Assembly: GCF_011290685.1 (NCBI RefSeq)
Contig: NZ_JAANYN010000002.1
Coordinates: 124,001-188,000 of the forward strand
Length of the DNA stretch: 64,000 nucleotides
Direction: 5' to 3'
Source of the DNA: Cyclobacterium plantarum
GTDB taxonomy: Bacteria > Bacteroidota > Bacteroidia > Cytophagales > Cyclobacteriaceae
Shown: positions 33,975-43,908 of the stretch, one piece after another
Layout of the letters: each line of letters opens with the position of its first letter
Numbering within the stretch: the stretch's first letter is position 1
Translations under genes and position numbers: made by a program
The notes under the pieces: model-generated
What the model was told of the DNA's origin: nothing
Databases searched by the model: none
Seen by the model: only the letters and a program-made list of their open reading frames with translations

Positions 33975-35142
33975 AAATTTTGAAACCCAGGCCGTCCGTA
34001 TCAATGCTTCCTCTTCTGATCAAAGGGAACATTCCGCTCCGATTTACCTGAGCTCCAGTTTTGTTTTTGATTCCGCAGAGCAAGCCAGACAAATGTTTGC
34101 CGATGAGATTCCCGGAAACATTTACTCCCGTTATGCCAACCCCAATACCAGTGACCTGATTGAAAAAGTCTGTGCTGCAGAAGGAACAGAAAATGGTGTT
34201 TGCACTGCCTCGGGTATGGCTGCCATGTTTGGAAGCATGGCTTCCTTATTACAACAAGGGGATCATATTTTGGCGGCAAGGTCCCTTTTTGGATCTACCC
34301 ATCAATTATTGACAAGGGTTTTTCCGAAATGGGGCATTTCCCACACCTATGGTGATATATCCGATATAGCCAATTGGGAAAAACTACTCCGCCCCAATAC
34401 CAAAATGATATTTATCGAAACCCCTTCCAATCCGGGGCTGGAGATCATTGACCTTGAATTCATTGCAAATTTCGCCAATGCCCACAACCTGATTCTGGTG
34501 GTAGACAATTGTTTTGCCACCCCTTACCTGCAACAACCCGCCAAATGGGGGGCACATATCGTTACCCACAGTGCCACCAAATTTATCGACGGGCAGGGAA
34601 GGGTGCTCGGAGGACTCATTCTTGGTAAAAAGGAGTTGATTGATGAGGTACAATTTTTCATGCGGCATACCGGTCCCTCGCTTTCTCCCTTTAATGCCTG
34701 GGTTTTGGCCAAGAGCATGGAAACACTGGCGGTACGTATGGACCGGCATTGTGAAAATGCTTTAAAAATAGCGCAGTATTTTGAAGGTAATGCGGAAGTA
34801 GAAATGGTGAAATATCCCTTTCTCCCCTCTCATCCCCAATACCAGCTGGCAAAAAAGCAAATGCGACATGGAGGAGGTATCATCACACTCACCCTTAAGG
34901 GAGGCTTGGCCAGAGCCAAAAGATTCATTGATCAATTGCAAATGATAACAGTAACGGCTAATCTTGGCGACAGTAGGAGCATCATCACCCATCCCGCATC
35001 CACCACCCATAGTAAACTCAGCGAGGAAGAAAGGGAAAGAGTAGGAATATTGAATGGTTTGGTAAGGCTGTCCGTGGGCTTGGAACATGTGGACGATATC
35101 ATTCTCGATATCGAACGGGCACTGGAAGGGTCAAAAGCATAA
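33964..35142 (+). CDS. metZ: O-succinylhomoserine sulfhydrylase
   Basis: A 392-residue PLP enzyme of the Cys/Met metabolism family that makes homocysteine from O-succinyl- or O-acetylhomoserine and sulfide. Seen are SAPIYLSSSFVF, YSRYANPNT (Tyr and Arg touching the cofactor phosphate of the neighbour subunit), ASGMAAM, FIETPSNPGLEI, VVDNCFATP and the Schiff-base lysine in HSATKFIDGQGRVLGG, a MetZ-type sequence. The longer frame would add 16 residues starting at 33916; I use the ATG at 33964, which gives the standard N-terminus. Its leader is a SAM-I riboswitch, consistent with repression by SAM. Confidence 0.93.
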   Translation: MSDKNFETQAVRINASSSDQREHSAPIYLSSSFVFDSAEQARQMFADEIPGNIYSRYANPNTSDLIEKVCAAEGTENGVCTASGMAAMFGSMASLLQQGDHILAARSLFGSTHQLLTRVFPKWGISHTYGDISDIANWEKLLRPNTKMIFIETPSNPGLEIIDLEFIANFANAHNLILVVDNCFATPYLQQPAKWGAHIVTHSATKFIDGQGRVLGGLILGKKELIDEVQFFMRHTGPSLSPFNAWVLAKSMETLAVRMDRHCENALKIAQYFEGNAEVEMVKYPFLPSHPQYQLAKKQMRHGGGIITLTLKGGLARAKRFIDQLQMITVTANLGDSRSIITHPASTTHSKLSEEERERVGILNGLVRLSVGLEHVDDIILDIERALEGSKA

Positions 35143-35218
35143 ATTCGGGAGTGGCGTCCAAACACCTGTTCTCTTCAACAATAAAGTGGGAGCCTGTCCA
35201 TAATAAACTCCTGAATTT
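35141..35218. repeat. 12-bp inverted repeat between convergent genes
   Basis: AAATTCGGGAGT (35141-35152), overlapping the metZ stop, pairs with ACTCCTGAATTT (35207-35218), one G-T wobble. The 54 bases between them may form a large stem-loop shared by metZ and the converging DUF1501 gene. No T-run follows, so terminator function is unproven. Confidence 0.4.
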
Positions 35219-35243
35219 CCCTTTGTTTAGGCCTGATCTGACA

Positions 35244-36692
35244 TTAGGAGAGAATTCCTTTGACAAGCTTACCGTGTACATCTGTTAGCCGGTACCGCCT
35301 GCCCTGGTGTTTGAATGTCAACCTTTCGTGGTCCACCCCAAGCAGGTGTAAAAGGGTAGCCTGAAAGTCGTGAACATGGACAGGGTCACGGACCACATTG
35401 TATCCCAGATCATCCGTTTCTCCATAGGAGATACCCTTTTTCACCCCAGCTCCGGCCATCCACATGGTGAAGCAATTGGGATGATGGTCCCTGCCGTAAT
35501 TCTCCGGGCTAAGCCTGCCCTGCGAGTAACTGGTCCTGCCAAACTCTCCTCCCCAAATCACCAGGGTATCTTCCAGCATACCCCGTTGTTTCAGGTCACG
35601 AATCAGGGCGGCTGTTGGCATATCCATGCTTTGTGACATGGTTTGAATGTCCTTGGGTAGGTTACCATGTTGATCCCAACCTTTGTGGTATAGCTGGATA
35701 AACTTCACGTCCTTTTCGGCCAGTTTTCTAGCCAAAAGGCAATTGGCGGCATAAGTTCCCGGCTGGTAGACATCCGGTCCGTACATATCCGTAATGTGCT
35801 TTGGCTCATCAGTAATATTCATGGTTTCGGGCACAGAGGTCTGCATGCGGTAAGCCATCTCGTACTGCGCGATTTTGGCGTTGATTTCTGCATCCTGAGA
35901 TTGGGCAAATTCCAAATCATACAATTTTTTTAAATGATCCAGGTAATTTCCGCGGTCCCTGCCGGAAATACCCGGAGGATCATTCAGGTACAGGACCGGG
36001 TCCTTACCCGAACGAAACTGAACACCCTGATGCAAGCTGGGTAAAAAACCATTGCCCCATAACCGACTGTAAACCGGTTGCGCTCCCTGCTTACCCTGTG
36101 AAAGCAATACGCAAAATGCCGGAAGGTTTTCATTTTCTGAACCCAAACCATAACTTACCCAGGAGCCAATAGAAGGCCTTCCAGGTTGCTGGGAACCTGT
36201 CTGAAAAAAGGTGATCGCCGGATCGTGGTTGATGGCCTCTGTAAACATGGATTTGATCATACAAATCTCATCTGTGATTCCGGCTATGTGCGGCAAAAGC
36301 TCGCTTACCCAGGCACCAGAGGCCCCATGTTGTTTAAAATCATATACCGAACCTACCATGGGTATGGATTTCTGTCCGGCAGTCATTCCGGTGAGCCGCT
36401 GTCCCTGCCGTACGCTATCCGGCAATTGCTCCCCATTCCTTTTTTTCAGTTCCGGCTTATAATCAAACAACTCCAACTGTGAAGGACCACCACTTTGAAA
36501 CAAATAAATGACCCGTTTGACTTTGGGAGAAAAGTGTGTTCCCAGCGGATCATTCAATGCTTCGATACTGTTCGCTTTCAGATCCAAAGGACCAATCAGG
36601 GAAGAAAGGGCCAGCCCGCCCAAACCAAGCCCTGTTTTACTCAAAAATTCCCTTCGGGAATAGCTGTTGGTGTGTTGGCATAAGTGATACAT
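35244..36692 (-). CDS. DUF1501 protein, twin-arginine exported
   Basis: A 482-residue sulfatase/phosphatase-like fold protein. The signal is twin-arginine type (SRREFLSKTGLGLGG near residues 12-26, then a hydrophobic stretch). Family segments are FQSGGPSQLELFDYKP, the GRPSIGSWVSYGLG block, WDQHGNL, LVIWGGEFGRT and GRDHHPNCFTMW, matching DUF1501. Metal-binding His/Asp of alkaline phosphatase-like enzymes are partly retained, but no activity is established. It lies ten bases after the PSD1 gene and would be co-transcribed with it; this pairing is typical of Planctomycetes and Verrucomicrobia and some Cytophagales. Confidence 0.92.
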   Translation of the reverse strand: MYHLCQHTNSYSRREFLSKTGLGLGGLALSSLIGPLDLKANSIEALNDPLGTHFSPKVKRVIYLFQSGGPSQLELFDYKPELKKRNGEQLPDSVRQGQRLTGMTAGQKSIPMVGSVYDFKQHGASGAWVSELLPHIAGITDEICMIKSMFTEAINHDPAITFFQTGSQQPGRPSIGSWVSYGLGSENENLPAFCVLLSQGKQGAQPVYSRLWGNGFLPSLHQGVQFRSGKDPVLYLNDPPGISGRDRGNYLDHLKKLYDLEFAQSQDAEINAKIAQYEMAYRMQTSVPETMNITDEPKHITDMYGPDVYQPGTYAANCLLARKLAEKDVKFIQLYHKGWDQHGNLPKDIQTMSQSMDMPTAALIRDLKQRGMLEDTLVIWGGEFGRTSYSQGRLSPENYGRDHHPNCFTMWMAGAGVKKGISYGETDDLGYNVVRDPVHVHDFQATLLHLLGVDHERLTFKHQGRRYRLTDVHGKLVKGILS

Positions 36693-36702
36693 GCTTGCTT
36701 TT

Positions 36703-39700
36703 TTACTTTTTGGTATAAAATTCGTAGTGGTTGAACAACAGGCTGGCTACCATGGTCATGGCCGCAGTTTTTTCAGCTGGAATTCGGGTATCTACCGGAT
36801 ATTCTCCCACGGCCAGCAAATCGCGGGCTGATTCCAAATCATTCCCAAAACGCTCCATTTCAGACCGGTACATACTGCCCAACACCTCTAGTTCTTCCTT
36901 TTCCGGATCTCTTCCCAACGAATTCCTTACACCCACCACCAACTGCTGCTCCAATTCATCGGATTGAAGCATCTTCTCTGCGAGTACCCGGGCTGCCTCA
37001 ACTACCTGCGGATCGTTCATTAGCACCAGCGGCTGCAGCGGGGTATTGGTTTCCTGCCGGGACACCTGGCACTCCTCCCGGTTAGGCACGTCGAAAGTAG
37101 TCATTGCCGGAGGTGGGGCAGTACGCCGAATAAAGGTATACATGCTCCTTCGGTATAAATCTTCACCGGTGTCTTGTTCATAATTGTACAGGAAATAAGA
37201 AAATTCGCCTTTTTCCTCCCAAAGACCTGGAGGCTGATACGGTTTTACGCTGGGGCCTCCTACCTGGTGTACCAATAAACCACTTGATTTTAGGTAATTG
37301 TCCCGTATAAACTCACCCTGCAACCGGCTCCGTGGAGCCCTTGCCAACAGCACATTGTCCGGATCCTTTTCCAACAAGAGTGCAGTCGGCTCTGAGGACT
37401 GCCGGTATGTTGCAGACATGACCATCTTTTTTATCAGGTATTTTACATCCCAGCCGTTTTCTATAAAGTCCACTGCCAACCAATCCAGCAATTCGGGATG
37501 ACTGGGCATTTGCCCCTGGCTGCCAAAATCATCCACAGTGGGTACGATGCCCCTGCCAAATATGCGGTACCAATACCGGTTTACCGTTACTCTGGCTACC
37601 AGGGGGTTTTCCGGACTAGTAAGCCATTTGGCAAGGCCCAAACGATTATTTGGCCATTCAGGAGAGAATCCAGAAATCACTTCGGGCACGGCCGGCTGCA
37701 CCTCCTGTCCCGGCGCATCATAAGCACCTCGTTCCAACAAAAAAGTCTTCCGTGGCGATGCACTTTCCTGCATGACCATCACCTCCTCTATTCCTTCCAT
37801 CAATTTCAACTTTTCGGCCCGCCAATCGGAAAGGGAATCACTTATTCCTTGCAGTTTGGCATTGTCCCAATAATTACTGTGAACAAGCGCCGCAGGCTTA
37901 CCGGACATCGCTTTTCCAGCGGCTTCAGAAAAAACCCAGGCCACTTCCCACTCAGTCAGTGCCCGGTCATAAATCCTTAAATCCGAAAGGCTGCCGGTAT
38001 AAATCCCATCATCCCCGCTAAAAACCCGGTAACTTCTGGCAAGACGCAGTGCTTTTTTCACTACAGTGTAACTTGTATTAACGGGAAGAATGCTTTTGTA
38101 CAAATTGTCCTTTTCGACCTTATTTTCCGATTCCTTTCCGTTAATAAAAATCCTTAGCCCGCTGCCCTTTCCTGATCCATCATAGGTGAATGCAACATGG
38201 GTCCATTTTTTTGATGGCAGCTTCAGACCACTCCTAACATGAAGGGCATTGTGCGGAAGTGCATGGATTAATTGGACGTTAATTTGATTTAAACTATCCA
38301 GGTACAATTCATATCCTCTCCAATACGTATTTTTATTACCAATATTTCCCAGAATAAACCGATAGGGCTCAATGGTTTCCGGATTGATCCATATGCTGTA
38401 TGAAAATCCCCTGTCCATTTCGAAAAGCCCGGTTTCCGGAATTTCAATGATGTCATAATCGGCCTTGAACCGCAAGCCACCTTTTTCGAGGCTGGGGCCG
38501 GAAACCGGTTCGGGATTCCCGGACACCCTGGCCTCCAAATGCTTGTCCAGAGAGCTTGTCAATTCATTTTCATGGGTAGCCAGGGGAAATTGGGCAACCA
38601 ATCCTTTTTCCAGGGTTTTGGGCGGCACATTCCTAGTGGTTTCAGGTATTTGACTGGCCAACGCTGTTTTCTGCCTGGATTCCAAAGCCAGGATTTTTTG
38701 TTTGATCCGGGCAATTTCCTGGTCTGTTTTTTCGTCGGAAAAAAGCATCATAGGGCCGGCATTTTTGTCGTCACCGGTCATGCCCACTTCGTCTATATTG
38801 TTATAAAAAGCTGCTAAACTAAAATAATCTTTTTGAGAAAGCGGGTCGAATTTATGGTCGTGGCATTTTGCACATTCCATGGTCAGGCCCAAAAAAGCCT
38901 TGGCAGTTGTCTCAGACCGGTCAAAAACATATTCCAACCGGTACTCCTCATCAATGATCCCACCTTCAGCTGTCATTTGATGGTTCCGGTTAAAAGCTGT
39001 TGCCAACACTTGTTCCTTTGTCTGCTCCGGCATCATGTCTCCTGCTATTTGCCATTGGATAAACTGGTCATAAGGCATATTTGAACGGAAAGCTTCTATA
39101 ACCCAATCCCTCCAGGGCCACATCATCCGGATACCATCCGCATGCAATCCGTGTGAATCTGCATAACGGGCCACATCCAACCAGTCCAGGGCCATCCGTT
39201 CGGCATAGGCATCTGAAGCCATCAATTCATCCACTATCTCTTCATAGGTGTTTTGCGAGGGATTTTTAACGAACCGTTCCACCATCTCCCAGTCAGGCGG
39301 AAGTCCCGTTAGGTCAAAAGCCAGCCTTCTTATCAAGGTAGTTGCTGTTGCCTGGGCTGAGGGTGACAATCCTTCCTTGTCCAATCTATCGAGAATAAAG
39401 GCATCCAGTTCATTACTGATCCAGGCTGGATTTTTTGGAACTGGAGGCGGTACTTTTTTGGGTGGAAGATAGGCCCAGTGGTCCTGGTACTCGGCTCCCT
39501 GCTCGATCCAGCGAATCAGAATCGCTTTTTCCTGATCTGATAAAGACAAATTGGATTCAGGAGGGGGCATTCTAAGAAAAGGGTCTTCTGCTAAAATGCG
39601 GTGAAAAACTTCACTGCTTCCAGGTTTTCCGGGAGAAATGGCTTTTTCCATCCACCGGTCCTGCAGGGTTTTGTAAGCGCCTTCCTTTGTATCCAGCCGT

Positions 39701-39927
39701 AACCCTGCCTCGCGTGTATTGGGATCCGGACCATGACAGGAAAAGCAACGGTCGGACAAAATGGGTTTCACATGCAGGTTATAGGAGATTTGCTCCGGAA
39801 TATTTTTCTTCTCCAGACGAACAGCCTCAGGTACATTTGGGCTGCAAGCCAAATGTAAGAAAGCACAAATAAGCGGTGCGAAAAAAACGAACCATTTATT
39901 GCGAAATAAACCAAGGATAGAAAACAT
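36703..39927 (-). CDS. PSD1 and cytochrome c domain-containing lipoprotein (DUF1549/LamG/DUF1553)
   Basis: A 1074-residue envelope protein. It starts with a lipobox (LACS, Cys28). Next comes a planctomycete cytochrome-c domain with a haem motif CFSCH (61-65), then DUF1549 (about 165-370, with AFDLTGLPPDWEMV and LDWLDVARYADSHG) that holds a second CxxCH motif (CAKCHDHKFDP). A LamG/concanavalin domain follows (about 470-670, SYSIWINPE and IFINGKES). DUF1553 (about 770-1040) includes LVARVTVNRYWYRIFG, MPSHPELLDWLA and NREECQVSRQETNTPLQPL. Members are thought to act in glycan oxidation in the periplasm or on the surface; no reaction is proven. The downstream DUF1501 gene is ten bases away. Confidence 0.93.
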   Translation of the reverse strand: MFSILGLFRNKWFVFFAPLICAFLHLACSPNVPEAVRLEKKNIPEQISYNLHVKPILSDRCFSCHGPDPNTREAGLRLDTKEGAYKTLQDRWMEKAISPGKPGSSEVFHRILAEDPFLRMPPPESNLSLSDQEKAILIRWIEQGAEYQDHWAYLPPKKVPPPVPKNPAWISNELDAFILDRLDKEGLSPSAQATATTLIRRLAFDLTGLPPDWEMVERFVKNPSQNTYEEIVDELMASDAYAERMALDWLDVARYADSHGLHADGIRMMWPWRDWVIEAFRSNMPYDQFIQWQIAGDMMPEQTKEQVLATAFNRNHQMTAEGGIIDEEYRLEYVFDRSETTAKAFLGLTMECAKCHDHKFDPLSQKDYFSLAAFYNNIDEVGMTGDDKNAGPMMLFSDEKTDQEIARIKQKILALESRQKTALASQIPETTRNVPPKTLEKGLVAQFPLATHENELTSSLDKHLEARVSGNPEPVSGPSLEKGGLRFKADYDIIEIPETGLFEMDRGFSYSIWINPETIEPYRFILGNIGNKNTYWRGYELYLDSLNQINVQLIHALPHNALHVRSGLKLPSKKWTHVAFTYDGSGKGSGLRIFINGKESENKVEKDNLYKSILPVNTSYTVVKKALRLARSYRVFSGDDGIYTGSLSDLRIYDRALTEWEVAWVFSEAAGKAMSGKPAALVHSNYWDNAKLQGISDSLSDWRAEKLKLMEGIEEVMVMQESASPRKTFLLERGAYDAPGQEVQPAVPEVISGFSPEWPNNRLGLAKWLTSPENPLVARVTVNRYWYRIFGRGIVPTVDDFGSQGQMPSHPELLDWLAVDFIENGWDVKYLIKKMVMSATYRQSSEPTALLLEKDPDNVLLARAPRSRLQGEFIRDNYLKSSGLLVHQVGGPSVKPYQPPGLWEEKGEFSYFLYNYEQDTGEDLYRRSMYTFIRRTAPPPAMTTFDVPNREECQVSRQETNTPLQPLVLMNDPQVVEAARVLAEKMLQSDELEQQLVVGVRNSLGRDPEKEELEVLGSMYRSEMERFGNDLESARDLLAVGEYPVDTRIPAEKTAAMTMVASLLFNHYEFYTKK

Positions 39928-40201
39928 GCAGGATATACTGGTACACCTGCTAAAATAAGAAAAAGTTTGGTTCCTGGGTAAGATTATAAATAATTTTATT
40001 TGTAATCACCCAATTCCCCCTACTATCCTTATGTCAAGTCATGCCTGAACCTACGCGTAATCAACTGGGATCTTTCAGCTACATCAATCGTTCAAAACAC
40101 CGCAAATAGCAATATAATTTTTGGTGCCTTGACCTATCTTAAAATCCAATAAGCCTTTTACTCTCATTCAAACGATGACATGAGACTTGATGCCAACTTT
40201 T

Positions 40202-41503
40202 TTATTCCGACCCAGCTTCTTCAGACAACTTCACCGGTTTGTCGTTTTCAAGCTGGGTACTTACCACAAAATAGGGGCCTGTGATGACCTCCTGGCCCTC
40301 CTGCAAGCCTTCCAAAATTTCTATGTTCTCAAAATCAGAAATTCCGGTCTTCACTTCCTGAATCCTGGCCACTTCTCCATCTTTCAAAAAAACCAACTCC
40401 TTCAGGTTTCCATCCAACGGCCCGGAAGTAAAAGTTTGGTCTGCCCTGGTAGTCACCGCAGCCAGAGGGATAGAGAGCACATCTTCCTTTCTTTCTGTAA
40501 TGATTTCCACACTAGCTGTCATCCCAGGTCTGAATGGAAAAGGATTTTCATTGGTAATCAATTCCTTGTACGAATCATTTAAAATCCTAATTCTCACCTC
40601 AAATTCTGTAACCGCATCAGCACTTGCTTTTTCATTGGCAGAATTGGCTATTGCTGTGACAACTCCGGTAAATTTTTTCCCACTAAAGGCATAGGAATCT
40701 ACATCAATCAAAGTAGTATCGTGCATACTGATACGAACAATGTCATTTTCATTTACGTTTACCCTCACTTCCATGCGGGATAAATCCGCAATCCTGAGCA
40801 TCTCCGTTCCCGCCATTTGAGCCGTCCCAACTACCCTCTCGCCCTTTTCTACCAATAAGCTAGAAACCGTTCCATCTGTGGGTGAGTAAACATTGGTCAA
40901 ACGGAGGTTTTCAGAAGCTTCCTCCACCGAAGCTTGCGCACTTTTAACAATATATTCAGCTGCCAGGACCGTTTGCCTTGCTGCTTCCAGGTCATTTTCG
41001 GCAGTCAGAAAATCGGCTTTGGCTTGTTCAAAATCAGCATCAGATATAACTTTATCCTCATAAAGCTTACTATTCCGGTTAAAAGCCAATTCTGCCCGGT
41101 TGAATTGCGCTTCAGAACGCTTCAAGGTGGCTTTTGATTGTGCCAAATTGGCCATTTGTTGATTGAGATTGGCCTGTGCCCTGTCCAGTGCTGAAATAAA
41201 ATTATCAGGTCGTATTTTGACCAAAAGATCTCCTACACTTACAGAATCACCTTCATTGACATTCAGTTCTATGATCTCACCAGCCACATCGGGACTCATT
41301 TTCACCTCTGTTTCGGGTTGAACCACTCCTGATGCACTGACTTTTTCTACAATTGCTTTTTTGGACACCTTTCCTACCTCCACCGCTATCGGTTTTTCGC
41401 CGCCCACCCATCCGGCATTTTTGGCGACGACTGTAAAAACCACCAATACAGTCACAACTGCCAATAAGATAAAAATTAATTTATTTGCCTTTTTCTTTGC
41501 CAT
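40202..41503 (-). CDS. HlyD/MacA-type periplasmic adaptor subunit
   Basis: A 433-residue membrane-fusion protein with a single N-terminal anchor (about residues 8-25). A lipoyl-like half-motif (SASGVVQPETEVKMSPDVAG) begins the beta-domain, a long alpha-helical hairpin spans about 100-205 (Asn/Gln/Ala-rich coiled coil), and the second lipoyl half (NVYSPTDGTVSSLLVEKGE) and beta-barrel follow. It would link an inner-membrane pump with TolC. It is the second gene of a two-gene unit (12 bases after the TolC gene). No ABC (MacB) or RND pump gene lies within the window next to it. Confidence 0.92.
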   Translation of the reverse strand: MAKKKANKLIFILLAVVTVLVVFTVVAKNAGWVGGEKPIAVEVGKVSKKAIVEKVSASGVVQPETEVKMSPDVAGEIIELNVNEGDSVSVGDLLVKIRPDNFISALDRAQANLNQQMANLAQSKATLKRSEAQFNRAELAFNRNSKLYEDKVISDADFEQAKADFLTAENDLEAARQTVLAAEYIVKSAQASVEEASENLRLTNVYSPTDGTVSSLLVEKGERVVGTAQMAGTEMLRIADLSRMEVRVNVNENDIVRISMHDTTLIDVDSYAFSGKKFTGVVTAIANSANEKASADAVTEFEVRIRILNDSYKELITNENPFPFRPGMTASVEIITERKEDVLSIPLAAVTTRADQTFTSGPLDGNLKELVFLKDGEVARIQEVKTGISDFENIEILEGLQEGQEVITGPYFVVSTQLENDKPVKLSEEAGSE

Positions 41504-41515
41504 TATTATATCTGA

Positions 41516-42853
41516 TTAAAGTGAAAGTGGGTTTCCTAGGTAAAAATCAAGAACTTTGGTGCGGAATACATATTCATATTTGGCAGTTACCAAATCTGCC
41601 TGTGCATTGAAGAGATTGTTTTGGGCAACCTGAAAATCTACGGCATTGATTGCCCCCACCTCAAATCTTTGTTGGGCCATGCGGAAAGCTTCCTGCAGGG
41701 CTTCTACCCGCAGCAGAGAACTCCGGTACGATTGCTTTGCTGCATAGGCTGATGTATAGGCGGTTTCTATTTCCTGTCGCAACAGGTTTTTGGTTTCAGT
41801 TTCCTGGATTTCACTTAGCCGCTTCTGCACCCTTGCTCTTTGTATCCCGGCCCTATTCCTGAAATTAGAAAATACCGGAATGCTCAATTGTAAATTGGCA
41901 GATTGAGAAAGATTGTTTTCAAATTGACTCAAAATTGGATCTACAGTGCCAAAATTGGCTTGATCAACGTAGTTTGAAAACACATTGGCACTTAAATTAA
42001 GGCTTGGGGCAAAAGCCCCTTTGGCGATGCGAACACCAAGTTCCGCTGCCTCGACCCCCAATTCCGCTGCCTCCACTTGCGGGAGATAACCAGATGCCAC
42101 GCTGTAGATGTGTTCAACTCCTCTATTGTCAATTTCCAACCCTTCCACTTCCAGTTCAGGAACAATGATGTCAAATTCATCGGTAAAAGGCAACTGAAGT
42201 GACTGGGAAAGATTTAATCTGGCAATTCTCAGGTTGTTTTCCGCATTAATTACCTCTAACTCATTAGTAGCCATTTGTGCCTGCAGATCGAGTTGGTCTG
42301 CGATGGGTATGGAGCCTGCCTGGACCAATCTGCTAGTCCTTTCCAATTGGTCCCTGCTGGTTTGCAATTGTGAATTGGCAATATTCAACTGCTCCTTTGA
42401 AAAAGCCACATTGATAAATAAATTGATGGTATTTAGTGAGATATCATTCCTGCTGGCTTCAACATTAAGTCTGCTGGTCTTTGTATTGATTTCTGCTTGT
42501 TTAATACTATTATTAATCTGCCCGCCTGCAAATAAGGGTACATTTGAACTTCCTGAAATGTTGACATTCCCTATCCTTCTGGTTTCAAAATCGTTGGTCA
42601 CCGGGTTAATGGACCTGCCCCAACGGTACCCAGAAGATGCCCCCATCGAAAAAGAGGGTAAACGTTGCCCCTGAGTCTCCAAAAGACCTGCTTCTGCATT
42701 CAGGAGATTCAGTTCAGCTCTTTTGAGATCCAAATTGTTTTCCAACGCGATGGCCACACTTTGCTCAAGTGTTAATTTGCCTGTTGTTGCCTGCCCAAAC
42801 CCTTCTATAGACAAACAGCAGGCACAAAAAATAAAACCCAAAACATTTTTCAT
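41516..42853 (-). CDS. TolC-family outer-membrane efflux protein
   Basis: A 445-residue protein with a signal peptide (to about residue 20, GFGQ). It shows the two-fold TolC repeat: LTLEQSVAIALENNLDLKRA starts each helical unit, with long Ala/Asn/Gln-rich helices and SxGxSSGYRWG-type barrel strands; the second unit begins about residue 240 (VEAAELGVEAAELGVRIAKG). It would form the outer-membrane channel for the adaptor encoded 12 bases downstream. The start ATG is at 42853 and a good promoter lies 87 bases upstream. Confidence 0.92.
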   Translation of the reverse strand: MKNVLGFIFCACCLSIEGFGQATTGKLTLEQSVAIALENNLDLKRAELNLLNAEAGLLETQGQRLPSFSMGASSGYRWGRSINPVTNDFETRRIGNVNISGSSNVPLFAGGQINNSIKQAEINTKTSRLNVEASRNDISLNTINLFINVAFSKEQLNIANSQLQTSRDQLERTSRLVQAGSIPIADQLDLQAQMATNELEVINAENNLRIARLNLSQSLQLPFTDEFDIIVPELEVEGLEIDNRGVEHIYSVASGYLPQVEAAELGVEAAELGVRIAKGAFAPSLNLSANVFSNYVDQANFGTVDPILSQFENNLSQSANLQLSIPVFSNFRNRAGIQRARVQKRLSEIQETETKNLLRQEIETAYTSAYAAKQSYRSSLLRVEALQEAFRMAQQRFEVGAINAVDFQVAQNNLFNAQADLVTAKYEYVFRTKVLDFYLGNPLSL

Positions 42854-42939
42854 AAATTAAGCGAATTTGAAAGATAAGGGAAGGATTTCAATTAACAGAA
42901 AATTCAATTATAAAGTTAGTAAAACTTTACATGATTACT

Positions 42940-42972
42940 CAAATTTAGTGCTAAAGAAATAATTTTCACCAA
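42940..42972 (-). promoter_or_regulatory. Promoter of the TolC/adaptor unit, TTG-N22-TAAATTTG
   Basis: Read on the minus strand, TTG (42970-42972) and TAAATTTG (42940-42947) are 22 bases apart. The TolC start is 87 bases downstream. This is one of the better -33/-7 pairs in the window. Confidence 0.5.
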
Positions 42973-43088
42973 GTAAACATCTAATCGAAGAATTATCAAC
43001 TAATAGCCTTATTTTTTAATTAATTTTAACGTGATAAGAAAAAAGTTAAAAAAAATTTGTTCGTTTTCGAACATATCGCTGTACGATT

Positions 43089-43895
43089 ATGAGACAATTT
43101 ATATTGAACCCTAATGGCGTTTATGAACATATTGATACCATACCTGCCAACAGGGCATTTCTTTTTGGAGATGGTATTTTTGAAACGATGGTGTATTCGG
43201 AGGGAGAAATCCGATTTTGGAAAGATCATTTTGAAAGGTTATCAGCCGGAATAGAATGTCTTAAAATACAACCATTCACCTATCCCAATATTCACCTGGT
43301 AAATGACCTGGTCAAAAATCTTCCGGGAGATCAGTCCACCTACAGGATAAGGTGGAATATTTACAGAAGCGGAATAGGAAAATATAGCCCAACTGAAAAA
43401 GGACATGCTGAGTGGCTGATGTTAACAGACTTTCAACCTGCTCCAAAGGTTAAAAAAGAGGCCTATTTCTGTGCTTCCATCAAAATTCCACCTTCACCAT
43501 GGGCCAATTGTAAAACCTTAAATGCCCTGCCCTATGTAATGGCAAACCAGGAAAGAATGGATAGGCAAATGGATGAGGTTATCCTGCTGGACCTTAACGG
43601 ATGTATATCCGAAGCAGGGAGTTCCAATTTGTTTTGGGTAAAAAATGGGATATTCTTTACCCCATCTCTGGAGAATTATTGTATCGCAGGTGTGGGCAGA
43701 AAACAAATCCTGCAAAAATTAAAAGAAACGGGAAAAGATTGTCAGGTTGGGTCCTTTCATCCCAAAGACCTCTTAAACGCAGATCAGGTTTTTGTCAGCA
43801 ATATTGCCGGCATCAGCTACATTGAAAAAATAGAAGGCCGACAATACGATTGTCAGCCAATAGACGAAATTGATTCCATTTTTGAAATGCCCTGA
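43089..43895 (+). CDS. Class IV PLP-dependent aminotransferase
   Basis: A 268-residue fold-type IV enzyme related to branched-chain aminotransferases, D-amino-acid transaminases and 4-amino-4-deoxychorismate lyase. Seen are FGDGIFETM (26-34), the DHFERL motif (46-51), the Schiff-base lysine in NCKTLNALPYVMA (Lys142) and the phosphate-binding SEAGSSNLFWV (about 173-183). Which reaction it catalyses is not determinable from sequence; short Bacteroidota proteins of this kind are often candidates for PabC. GTTCG/CGAAC (43059-43072) forms a small palindrome just upstream that could be an operator. It converges with thyA with 13 bases between. Confidence 0.88.
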   Translation: MRQFILNPNGVYEHIDTIPANRAFLFGDGIFETMVYSEGEIRFWKDHFERLSAGIECLKIQPFTYPNIHLVNDLVKNLPGDQSTYRIRWNIYRSGIGKYSPTEKGHAEWLMLTDFQPAPKVKKEAYFCASIKIPPSPWANCKTLNALPYVMANQERMDRQMDEVILLDLNGCISEAGSSNLFWVKNGIFFTPSLENYCIAGVGRKQILQKLKETGKDCQVGSFHPKDLLNADQVFVSNIAGISYIEKIEGRQYDCQPIDEIDSIFEMP

Positions 43896-43908
43896 AAATT
43901 TCTAAACC

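Noticed and set aside
37498-37980. 160-codon plus-strand frame inside the PSD1 gene
   Set aside because: Antisense shadow of DUF1553/LamG coding sequence; no domain or start signal.
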